A stretch of DNA of 64,000 nucleotides from Crotophaga sulcirostris (taxonomy: Eukaryota; Chordata; Aves; Cuculiformes; Crotophagidae), in NCBI GenBank assembly GCA_013397455.1, contig VYZB01000274.1:62001-126000 (forward strand), read 5' to 3'. Made by a program: the position numbers and the translations under genes. Under the pieces are notes generated by a model. It searched no databases, had not been told where the DNA came from, and saw only the letters and a program-made list of their open reading frames with translations. Of this stretch, positions 26,945 to 37,600 are shown piece after piece. How positions within the stretch are numbered: position 1 is the stretch's first letter; every line of letters begins with the position of its first letter.

Positions 26945-27482
26945 NNNNNNNNNNNNNNNNNNNNNNNNNNNNNNNNNNNNNNNNNNNNNNNNNNNNNNNN
27001 NNNNNNNNNNNNNNNNNNNNNNNNNNNNNNNNNNNNNNNNNNNNNNNNNNNNNNNNNNNNNNNNNNNNNNNNNNNNNNNNNNNNNNNNNNNNNNNNNNNN
27101 NNNNNNNNNNNNNNNNNNNNNNNNNNNNNNNNNNNNNNNNNNNNNNNNNNNNNNNNNNNNNNNNNNNNNNNNNNNNNNNNNNNNNNNNNNNNNNNNNNNN
27201 NNNNNNNNNNNNNNNNNNNNNNNNNNNNNNNNNNNNNNNNNNNNNNNNNNNNNNNNNNNNNNNNNNNNNNNNNNNNNNNNNNNNNNNNNNNNNNNNNNNN
27301 NNNNNNNNNNNNNNNNNNNNNNNNNNNNNNNNNNNNNNNNNNNNNNNNNNNNNNNNNNNNNNNNNNNNNNNNNNNNNNNNNNNNNNNNNNNNNNNNNNNN
27401 NNNNNNNNNNNNNNNNNNNNNNNNNNNNNNNNNNNNNNNNNNNNNNNNNNNNNNNNNNNNNNNNNNNNNNNNNNNNNNNNNN
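26945..27482. other. Assembly gap (538 N)
   Basis: A run of N flanked on both sides by very GC-rich sequence. The right edge falls inside one copy of the GC-rich duplication, so the gap probably hides more of it. The number of N may not be the true length. Confidence 0.99.
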
Positions 27483-27570
27483 GCTCCTCGCCCTTTCTGC
27501 CGCGCGAGCCGGGCTGGGGTGCGGCGGGAGCTCTGCGGGCTCGTCTTCCGCACCTGCGGCATCCCGGCCT
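27483..27570 (+). repeat. GC-rich duplication, copy 1 (truncated by the gap)
   Basis: Aligns without gaps to 27858-27945 at an offset of exactly 375 bp. About 80 of the 87 or so compared positions are identical, sharing GGGCTGGGGTGCGGCGGG and CTCTGCGGGCTCGTCTTC. Copy 1 starts at the gap edge, so its left part is missing. Confidence 0.9.
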
Positions 27571-27616
27571 TGGGCGGCGGCAGGGTGTGCCAGGGCAGGG
27601 CTGCGCTGGGCGCTGG

Positions 27617-27826
27617 GGAAAGGTGCTTCACCCAGAGGGTGTTGGAGCGCTGGCACAGCTCCCCAGGGAGGCAGTCATGGCGCCAAGGCTGACAATATTC
27701 CAGAAGCATTTGGACAGTGCTTTCAGACACACGGTGTGAGTGCTGGGGCTGTCCCGTGCAGGGACAGGAGTTGGACCCGATGATCCCTGAGGGTCCCTTC
27801 CGACCCGGGTCACCCTGCGATGCTGC
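27617..27826 (+). mobile_element. CR1 LINE 3'-end fragment, plus strand, between the duplicated GC-rich segments
   Basis: The order AGGTGCTTCACCCAGAGGGT, CCCCAGGGAGGCAGTCATGG, GACAATATTCCAGAAGC, CAGGAGTTGGACCCGATGAT and GTCCCTTCCGACCC follows the 3' end of a bird CR1 subfamily. That subfamily normally reads GGAGTTGGACTCGATGATCC before its tail. The tail here is degenerate. The edges merge into the GC-rich units, so the element may be part of the repeated unit rather than a separate insertion. Confidence 0.8.
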
Positions 27827-27857
27827 GAGCGGCGGGAGCCGGCGCCGCTGCGGTGCT

Positions 27858-27945
27858 GCTCCTCGCCTTTTCTGCCGGCCGGGCCGGGCTGGGGTGCGGC
27901 GGGTGCTCTGCGGGCTCGTCTTCTGCACCTCCGGCATCCCTGGCA
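27858..27945 (+). repeat. GC-rich duplication, copy 2
   Basis: Second copy of the segment at 27483-27570, on the same strand. Here its upstream flank is visible (27826-27857, rich in GGCG and GCCG words), which shows what probably lies inside the gap upstream of copy 1. Confidence 0.9.
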
Positions 27946-27995
27946 GGCCCTGTGAGCGGTGCGGGGCCAGCAGCCGGGGGCCGGTGGCCACATGG

Positions 27996-28009
27996 CGAGC
28001 AGAGGGCGC
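27996..28009 (+). promoter_or_regulatory. CTCF-like motif
   Basis: The 14-mer CGAGCAGAGGGCGC differs at one position from the common vertebrate CTCF core form CCAGCAGAGGGCGC. It lies in the CpG-rich block. The motif is seen directly. Occupancy is inference, and such words are more frequent in GC-rich DNA. Confidence 0.35.
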
Positions 28010-28560
28010 GGGGCGGCGTGACCGCTGTCCGTGTGCGAAGGGGCGTTTTTCCCCACGAGAAGGTGCTGGGCTGCCCCTTACCCTGGGGATGCGCCCCTCT
28101 GCGCCCAGCGAAACCTCCCCGTGAGAGCAGGACTCCTCCGGCGCCGCCGCCGCCCCGCGCCTCCGTGCAGGTGTGCGGGCTGGCGCCTCGTTGGTGCCGG
28201 GGCCCGGGGTCCCTGGGGGTGCACACACGTTCCCCTCGCGGCAGCGCACCCGCGGTACCACCGGGCCGGGTCTGCAGAGAACACGCGTGGGTTGTCCTGG
28301 CCCCGCGATGGGGACAGGAGCGGTGATTCCCGCCAGCTGCCCACAGAGAGGGCGGTTGTCAAGGAAGGCGGACACCATGTCTCCGTTACTCCATTCCTCG
28401 ACTGTGCTTTTTCTTTGCCGGCACTCTCGCATGGCTACGGAGTTGTTCGGTAGTTTGGGAGAAGGCTGCGTGCTGCAGCAGGGCGTGATGGATGCGCTGC
28501 GTGCTGGGAGAAGATGCTGTGGAGCAGCGGTGCTGCTGTATCCAGCGTCCGCCTCAGGTC

Positions 28561-28600
28561 TCATGGAATCATAGAACGGTTTGGGTCGGAAGGCGGGATT
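28561..28600 (-). mobile_element. Short CR1 LINE tail fragment, minus strand
   Basis: TCATGGAATCATAGAACGG followed by TTTGGGTCGGAAGG is the extreme CR1 3' end on the minus strand. Only about 40 bp are left. It marks the right border of the CpG-rich block. Confidence 0.8.
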
Positions 28601-31600
28601 CGTACGTTTTCAGAGACCTGACCCTGAGCCTTTTTGCATCTCTAGAAAGTCTAGGTGGTACCAAAAGGAAAAAAACCCAAATGCAGGCATTTTGATCAGC
28701 TGTCGTTTAAAGCTTGCAGGTGGTGAGATGAGATTTCCTAGCTGATATCTGACGTTGTACAATAGTTCTCTTGATCCCCCTGGGTGAGTAGGTAAGAAAT
28801 AAATGGGTAAGAGTAGCAGTACTCGTGCAACACATGTGGTCTTTGTGGGGGGATGGAGACACCTGGGCACAGCAGTGACTTCAGGTGGCATCCTCCCTAC
28901 TGCAGATGAGATGGGTATGGTGAGGAAAAGCAGGAGTCATGGCTCTGTGCTCAGATTTCTGCCTGTTTCTGCCTGGGCACAAGAAAGCAGGTTTTTTTAA
29001 ACGTTTCAGTGCTTGACTTGGGAAAGGAGGTCTCTGGAGGAGTTACTGCAGAAGGGGTTACCTCTGAGGCAGGGACTGCTTGGCGTGACTGCCCTCAGCC
29101 TTAGAATTTTGAGATCCAGTTTAGTCTGAAGACAATGCTGTGGATCTCCCTCTTAGTCATGACACTACTCTCAGGTGTTATTAGAGGGGAGGGAGGGGGA
29201 GCTGTTTCTAAAAATAAAGATGGGTAAGACCTTAGGGGAAGTCTTTTCTGCATTTGTCCATAGGTTTGAAAGTACGGTACAGGAGGAGAACCTGCTTTGG
29301 AGGCTTGACAAAAAGGAGGAAAAAGGACAAAATCTACATCAGCCAAGGATCTGTCAAGTATCGGGAGCTATGACAACAGCTCCCTAATATCTCCCCTTAT
29401 TTATTTGTATTCCTTCCTCTCCTCCTCAACTATCATTGCTAGCTCTCATGTGATGTATTCAATGTTGGCCTGTGCTCACTGTGGGTAGAAAACCAGTGAT
29501 GCTGAAAAACATGCTAAATCCACGTGTATCAACAAGGATAATATTCAATGCTATTTCTCCTTTGATGGCAGATGTGAACTTGTTTCAGAATATGTAGACT
29601 TACTGGGCATAACAATGCTAGTTATTGCTGCTTATTAACCTGTTTCAACACACAAAATAAAGACTATGCTTTTTTCTTTTTTATTTTTTTCTGGTTGATA
29701 AGACATCAGACCAGATAAAGAGGTAGTTGGGAACCATATTCTTAATTCCTCAACCATGCAGTCACATCTGCTCAGTTAGAGAACCTTTTGCTGGGTCTGT
29801 AATTGGAGACATTTTGACTGAATAGAGAGAGTTCAACAGCAGAAGAAAGGGATTTTTGAATGTCCTATTGCATCATAGCTGTCTTTTTTTTTAAAGGTTG
29901 TACCTTTATTTTCTTTGACAGCTACTATCATCATGAAAAACTTTACATTCTTTTTTCTTTGCTCACTCTTCCTTGCCTCTTTGTTTAGTGTTAGGAGACT
30001 AGATGCACTTTGTTGTTTTTTTTTAATTTGAAAACAGTTCCATAATTGTTACTTCATCAGATAGTATGTCAAACTGATTAGCCTACTTTCTAGTGCTCTG
30101 TTTTGTCTTCTTACTATCTTTTGTAGCTTCTGCAGCCACAAAAATCTTGCAGTTCTGTAGATTATACAGCAGCTTACAGGAAGCATGTTTTTCCAGTTGT
30201 GTTCAGGAGGACCTACTGTGAATCTCACTTTGACAGGGATTTTACTGTGGATTTGTCACTTATCATGGAACTAGGCCCCCAAGATATGCAAACTTCTCTA
30301 ATGGGAAACAGCTGCATATTGTCAATGCTTGAAAGAAACATTTTTTTAATCTGATAATGCTGGCCTAATTGTACTGGTTGAAGTTATGGCTAAAAAATAA
30401 CTTTTTAAGTTGATGATTCTTCAAGAGTAAGACTTGTCTTCAAGATTATTTTTCCTGTCATTGTTTCCTAAGAATAAAGGTAGAACAAAAGCAAATTGTG
30501 TAGTGCTGATGCCAGAAGCCTTTGAGAGCCTCTCTTTTCTCTGGTTTATGGCAAGCAAATTTGTGGTACATGGTCAATTCTCCACTAGTTTTCAGGCAAG
30601 GATGCTGAAATCAGCTGCAAGACCTCATTCTGCGAACCTGAAATCAGAGTGGTTATTTCTTAGGAAGTCTGAGCACCCCTGCTTATGACAGCTTAAGCCT
30701 TGAAGCCCTTTCTTGGTTTTTAGTCTATTCTTCTCCAAGTAAGATTCCTGTGTGAATTAAACAAGTTCAGTTTTGTTCTGTCAGCTTGGTTGGCAGCTGG
30801 GAGATTGGGTCTCCAGAACTTTCTGCATAGTGTCTGTTGTGGATCTGACTGGGGGTCTGTGATGCGCTGTGCTATGAATTTCCCTGCTGTGGAGGAACAC
30901 TACTACTCTCCTGAAAGCTTGACTTGATGTTGCATTGAGTTCTGCAGACTTAGCGCTGTGCTCTTCACAGGCTGTGTTTCCTTTCTTTTTGGATTTTTCT
31001 TTCTCTTTTATTTTCTTTTTTAATCTGATCACAGAAAAGACTGGGTGCAAATATCTATCCGCAAACCAACCCCATTGGTCTCTGAAGAACAACAGAAGCT
31101 CTTGGGGTTTTTGATAGGTAGATGTTTGGATAGGGCATAAACACAAAACTAATGACCAACATGTTTATTGCTACTAGTGTGTGAAATTGGTGCTGCAGCT
31201 TGCTTACATATCCTCTCTTGCTTATTTAGGCATTGTTTGCTGTGTTTGCATATCCAGGGTGAAACGTGCTTTTCAATGGTGCTTTTCAGAAATGCTTGCT
31301 TGTCAGCAGCTGAGAGTAATTGTGGGTGGCATTGTTGTTCATGATGCATGTCCTGATTCTGAAAATCTCATGCTTTTGTTAATATCATGATACCATCCAT
31401 GTCTATTGGATGGCATGAGCAAGGTTTCAAAAAGGGAGGATACAGAATGCATAGCTACTTTGAGTAATCATTAGCCGGATTGTTAGATAGGGGGTCAACC
31501 TCCTCCCATTTCCTTCCTTTTTGGAAAACCTTCTCCATTGGTAGCCTGTACTGTGTGCACTGTCAAAAATACTGAACAACCTGTCAGTGGTGTCAACAGT

Positions 31601-34600
31601 CAGACCTCCTTGCAGTCAGTAAGTGTCTGTTTCGATGACGGCAATTCCATGCATTTGTAGAGAATGGAGGGTAGCATCATTCATACGGTGGTCTTTGTTG
31701 TGCTGTTTTGTCTGTCCGTCCTCTTGAAATACAAGATAACTTTCCTTACCAAAAGGGCTTTCTGTGTTTTATTTAAAAAGGATTGAACTTTGGTAGTGCT
31801 GGGAGCAGGACTTCCCATGACAGCATCAGGTGTGTCTTGTGCAGCTGCCATTCTTTCTGGCTATAGTGGAAATCATATGGGAGACATTGAGTACATAATT
31901 GGTCAGAAAGGGGTGGCCACAGGTGGGTGAATGGGAACAGAATGGGCTTATACAGGGTTTTGATCCATTTTTCTGAAGGATTCATGCTGCGTTATTCCCA
32001 TACCTTAACCAGAGCTAGCTTCAAGGAAGATCTACGTGCATAAATGTGCTAATCATTGATTTACCATGTCCTCTGGGGATCTGAGGACCAGCATCAATGT
32101 AAAGGCATGCCATTCATTGCCAACTAACAGAATTGTGTCTGTGAGATACTGAATTCAAAGTTACACATGGGCTTGTATGTCCTTTGCATTTGGAGTAAGA
32201 TTTCTACTTTTCTTGTTTTAAGGGTGTCACTTTTATTCATAACAATACAGAGGGGTGATGTTTCCACATAGCTTCTACTCCTTTAAACCATTTGTTTAAA
32301 TAGCCTTGACAATGCACCCCTCCTTTGATTTTTCTTTTCTCTTTGCTGTGCTCTAGGAACTGGAGTGCTGAATCTTTGCTCAGAAAAGTTATCCTATGGA
32401 GTAGGAACATTTAGAGATAATGGCTCTTGTTAGTGATTATAAAGAGGGTTTGCAGAGTTCATGGCAAATATCTGTGAGGTGCTGACTCTATTAATGGCTC
32501 TAAGTCCACTATTACAATCTCAGAAGGCAGAACTGATTTTAAAATTGAAATTGAACTTTGCACAGTTGCAAAACCGAGCCTTATTCCTAGGCCTGTCTGA
32601 GGACAGATGCTGTGCCTGTCTCAAGAAACATGTCTGAATCTCACGCCTGGTGTCCTGGCATAGTCTTATCTGAGTGGACCCGAATGCCTGCTTAGTGTTT
32701 TTCAAAGTTATTGGGTTTCTAGAGAATCTGAGACTTGGAGCCTCTTATAAGAGCTACCCTGTTCAGTAACTCAAATGGCAGCATGAGACTTCGCCATGAA
32801 TTTTTATAGATGGCTTTACTGAGGCACCAGTGAATTCAGAATCCTGCTTCACCATCCATCAGTTTAAATCAATCAAAAGGAGAGGAGGAGGAGAAAAAAA
32901 TCCAACTGATGGAAACACACATCCTGCAAAAGGCAGTTGTATCACATTTATATTCTGCTGCGTGCTTCTGTCACCCACGCTTGTAAAATACTCACTGACA
33001 ACAAAATGAAGTACGTTTAATCTCCACATATACAATAATTTATTCTATTTGCTGAGTAATTACTGGTAGCTCTTCTACGGTAACTTATTTTTCTGTGTAT
33101 TCCAGTCCTTCTTCCATTGCTTTTGCATTGAGGGGGATTCTTAATAAAGCATGAACTGAAGAGAAACTCAGTTTGTATTAGCTATTTGTTCTTAAATTGA
33201 CTGAGATATTTAGCAAGAAACTTGAAAAACATAATTTTGTAAAATGCAGCTGGGATTTTTGGATCATCCCATGAGAACCATTTAGAGAAGGAAGGAAAAT
33301 ATCGGAAGAAGGAAGAACCATTGTAACAGCGTGTCTTTTCTTACGTAAAACACCTAAATCATGTTCCTTTGTGCTCGAAGCTTGCTTGCAATACCAATGA
33401 AACACCTGTCAGAATAATGCAGTTCTGACGGCAATGCTGTATTTGGATAAATGAAGCCGTAACTGTTTTCCCAGTCTCATGCAGGATTCTTGCCCTCTGA
33501 CACAGCAAACCTGCTGTACAAACTCGCACTCTCCTATGCTAAAACTCCTCCCCACCTCCTCAGACCAAGCTTGTCTCTGCTTGTGAAATGCTGTGCCTCC
33601 TCAGCAAGGAGGCCTGAGGACAAAGTAGGGCAGGACAGCCTACAAAATGCAGGGCTGTGGGATGACGGACCCAGTACTCTGCAGAGTGACCTTTTTTTTT
33701 GTAAGGGTCTTGCCCGCTGGCTACTCTGTGCATAACTGTGCTCCTGATGAAGAGGTTCCCTGGGAACGTGTCTTACCAGTCACTGTGTTGGGAACGCTGT
33801 TGACAGAGCAGAGAAAATATGCGTGTGTGTTGAACAGGAGTGTTTGCACATCTTTTTGGTGTGACTTAGAGACATATTAGGTAGCTCAAAACCTTTGCTA
33901 GATTGCAGATGCATTTGCTGTAATCTAGCAAGCTGGAAGAGGAGCAGATTTTAAAGAACTGGGTGTGTAAAACTAATTGATAGTGGATCATCTTTGCAAC
34001 TGGGGTATTCAGGGATTTGAGTGGCTGGTAGAAAGGGGTCCACCTTAAGAAATATGTGATGATAGTCGGTATGTTTCTTAAGAGCAGGACCAGGTCAGTC
34101 AGAAGACACCAGTCTCCAGCATTACTCTAACACTGGGCTGAGTCAAGGGGATTTCAGGTCTCCCCAGTGCAAATGTAAGCGACAAACTGATGAAGGTTTC
34201 ACATTCTTGCATCACTCAGCCAAATTAGCTTGAGAATACAGTGAGTGTTATTTGGAAAGAGATGAGAAGATGTAACACAATTCATTAATCATGAAAGTCA
34301 TTAGGAGCAGGTAATGTCATTCAGCAAATAAAATACCAGAAAAATAAAATACCACTCAAGAAATAACCAGCTTCCTGAGGCTTTTATTGAGAGCCTACTA
34401 CTTTCTGGCTGCAAGGCACTGTGTACTCTGAATGGAGATGCATTGCACAGGCGTAGAGCCGTGTCCTGGCTGCGTGGTTGCAGGTTTATTTTCTGTGCCG
34501 ATAAGCATCAGGCAGAGGGCAGCCCTTTGTAGCAGCCTGTGGTGTTGGGAAAACTAGAGGTGAGTCATGGGTTGTGCACTGCAACCACATTGATGCTGTG

Positions 34601-37600
34601 CGGCTGCCAAAAACGCAAGGGAAAAATCATTGGTACACAATCATTACAAGCACTGCTCCAACGGTGAATGGAGGAAGGCCATTGCTTATGTGGGGCTGTC
34701 ACATAAAGTATATCTGCCTCTGCTCTCAGGCGTACCCTTCTGTACCCAAGTATCTGAGAAACAACTTGGAGATTTTCGGATATCTTAGGTTAGATAAGGA
34801 CAGAGGCAACTGAAAGGAAAGAAAATGAAAGGTTTGGTGATACTCAACTTGAGCCTTATACAGAAGCTGTAATGACAGTGCAGGGATAGTGAAAGGCCAC
34901 ATTAATCTGTCCTGCTACCCGTCCTAGAGGAGATGTAATTCACATAAGAAAAAACAGCACCTGGCCCACCCACAGGCTGTCACTTGAGTTCAGCTCACTC
35001 GGGGGAACTGGAGCTGGACTGTATATGACTTGCATCAGCTAACACATTATGTAAGGCAGTTGCAGAATATAGCTAATTCACAGGTGTTCAGCAAGAAAAG
35101 CAGTGTCTGTACTACAAGGAATAATCTTGAAAGAGAAGCTTTTCAGTGACTACATGCCAATCATTCACTTGTGTGACTTGTATAAAAGTGGAAGAAATTT
35201 TGGCTAGAACTGTCTGGTCTATGACTTTGTTTCTCTTATACAGGCAGTTTCCATAGCAAAATAAAATTCTGGAACATACAGATTTCTTCCAAAAATTACT
35301 CAGTTCTGAAAAATTTTGGCCCAAAATATTGAGCAGAAATTTTGCCTACAAATTGTTTTTTACTGGAGGGCTGATTCTTGAGAGTTTGAATTATGTTTAC
35401 TTAAAATTGCAAACATAAAATTAGCCACCATTTTGAGTTGTATTAGGGTTTTTTTTTTGTTTTCTTTGTTTATTTCCAGTCCAGAGTGGGTTTCTCTGTG
35501 CTTTGTTAATGTCCTGAGTTTGGCACAGAAGATTCTACTTTTGACTATAGTAAGAGAAGGGATGTGGAGCTAGAAGTAACAAAACCAGATTAAAGATATA
35601 GTGAAGGTCCCTTATGTCTCCTGATTCTGTTTGTGGTTGTAAACTGGATTCTAATGGAGATTTTCTTGAGTTTGTGGCTCTATGATGGAAATAAGAGGTA
35701 AATGGAATCAGGAAGGAAATTGTTTGGGCGAACCCAAGCCATAAGCTGTTTTTCTTGCTAACAGGAAGCAAACATAGTGCCATTTCCGATAGAATGAAGT
35801 ATTGCTTGCTTTGTACAATTGTTTTATGGGTTACTGCTTCTTTATGTAAAAAAAAGGAAAAAAAAAGATAGTTCATTTACCTAGAGTTCCATTTTGAAAC
35901 TACCTGCTGGAGTTGTTGACCAAAAGTGTGCCCCCAAGTCCCTGCTTTTTCCTTTGGATTCACCAATTCAGCACAGTAGTAGTGGTGTGAATTGGATGGA
36001 TTGTATTTATTTCGTATTGCCTGTAATTCCCCAGGAAGTGACTGAATTTCTCCCTACAAAAAGGGTCCACCAAAGACAGATTTTCCTGCCACTCTGTAAC
36101 AGCTCTTGAAATAAAAGACTGAGACACTATCTTGTTTTGAAACCTGTAACACTCTTGTTGCCTAAGCATGCCATCAACCTCATTTCTGATCACCACAAAA
36201 GTCACGAATAAGCTGTTTGCATGAAGAAACATTAATACCGGGCTAAACAAAGAGTAACAGAAAGAAACTCTGGCTGGAATGGCAAAAACTGAGTAAATAT
36301 CAGCAACCTTGTGCTCCTGCTGACTTTGTTCTCTAAATAGGAATAGACAGGTGAAGAAAATAGTAAATAAACTTCCTGACATCTTTTCAATGCTTATAGC
36401 TCTACATTTCTTGACATGATAGTCTGTATCTTCCAGTACATAATGATCTGCAATTAATCTGCAGTCATTTATCCAATCAAATGCTCAAGTCTTTGGAATC
36501 AACACCACTAGGGTGCTCAAAGGGAAAACAAAGCTCTTGAGATCATTTTGAGAAGGAGCTCATCCTGTCATGTCTTTCAGCACGGCAGCCCTATAAACAT
36601 TCTTTCAATGCTGGAAATAAGTGTAATTATTGTCAAATAACTGATGTTATTTGAAAATAGTTCAATAGCAGTAGCTGAAGATGTTAGTCTGCAATGTCAA
36701 CACCGTCTTAGGACAGCATTTTCTCCTTGTCCTCTGCCTGGTGCATCATTTCAAAGAGAGATTGACAGACAAAAGTGGAGAATATGCTACTTTCCATAGG
36801 AAGGTATGGCAGTGATAATGATGGTACACATCCAGTGACAGGAGTTTTCAGCTGTGGACTTCAGTTCAATTGCTTCCTCCAGGAAGGAAGTTTCTGACCA
36901 AATATCGAATTTGGGGTTTTTTTTAAGTATTTTAAAAAGTTATTTTTTGATACAAGAAGTAGCTACTTGACTACTGTTTTAGGACAGACTGGGTTTTTTT
37001 CTGTAAGTATTCATTTGGTTACCAAAACTCACCTTTGCTAACAAAAATCCCTATCTTTCTCAATCATTTCTTCTTAGGAAACTAACAACTTCACAATAGT
37101 TTTTTAAATTATTAATATTGCCTTCCTTTTATGATGGTAAGGCTTCATTTATCTGAAGAATTCCCCTCTTGGCTTCATTTATGTAGTGGACATAGTTTCT
37201 GCTGCTGTCAGAGACTTGGGCTGATGTATGTATCTTACAGTCCTTAAAAGTCCTTAAAGATTATTTAATCTGGTCTGAAGCTATTCTTGGGCGTTTTGGC
37301 TGAGGAACCTTGTGAAATGGCCTCAGAGATCTAAAATGCGTGCACCAGAGAGCAGATGTTTGGTTGCATTACTAGGGCAGGAAAATATGCTTGTAAGTGT
37401 GAGCGACGTGAGTTCTAAAGACAGGAGGACTTCAGAAATGGTAATTCTTGAAAGAACAGAACAATTTGTTGAGTAGAGGCAACTTTTCTTTGTTATTTTG
37501 GTATGTATTTGGGTCCTAAATTCCTGCTGAGTCCATGTTGATTCCTGATTCCAAGATGTTTTTCTTGGTATAGAGGGCTAGAAAAACAGTTGTTCAACTT

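Larger units (their letters stand above)
26849..28560. promoter_or_regulatory. CpG-rich block (candidate CpG island or GC-rich repeat), interrupted by a gap
   Basis: The flanks are AT-rich, but both sides of the gap here are very GC-rich with dense CpG, especially 27483-28340. This is the only such block in the window. In birds a block like this often marks a promoter and first exon, and possible splice donors exist (minus-strand AGG|GTAAGG near 28080; plus-strand TGG|GTGAGTA near 28784). Against a promoter, the block contains CR1 fragments and a 375-bp-spaced duplication, so it may be a GC-rich repeat array instead. The long stop-poor frames across it are composition artefacts. Confidence 0.45.

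Noticed and set aside
26450..28564. Very long open frames on both strands (269 to 577 codons) around the gap
   Set aside because: Most of their length is N translated as X, and the rest is GC-rich DNA with few stop codons. Overlapping long frames on both strands and CR1 content show they are not genes.
35960..36382. 140-codon minus-strand frame with two hydrophobic segments
   Set aside because: About one frame this long is expected by chance in 64 kb at this base composition. No recognisable family, and no clear exon signals.
37141..37182. 12-bp direct repeat GGCTTCATTTAT at 37141 and 37171
   Set aside because: The 18 bp between the copies are too short to be an insertion flanked by a target-site duplication. 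Probably local slippage.
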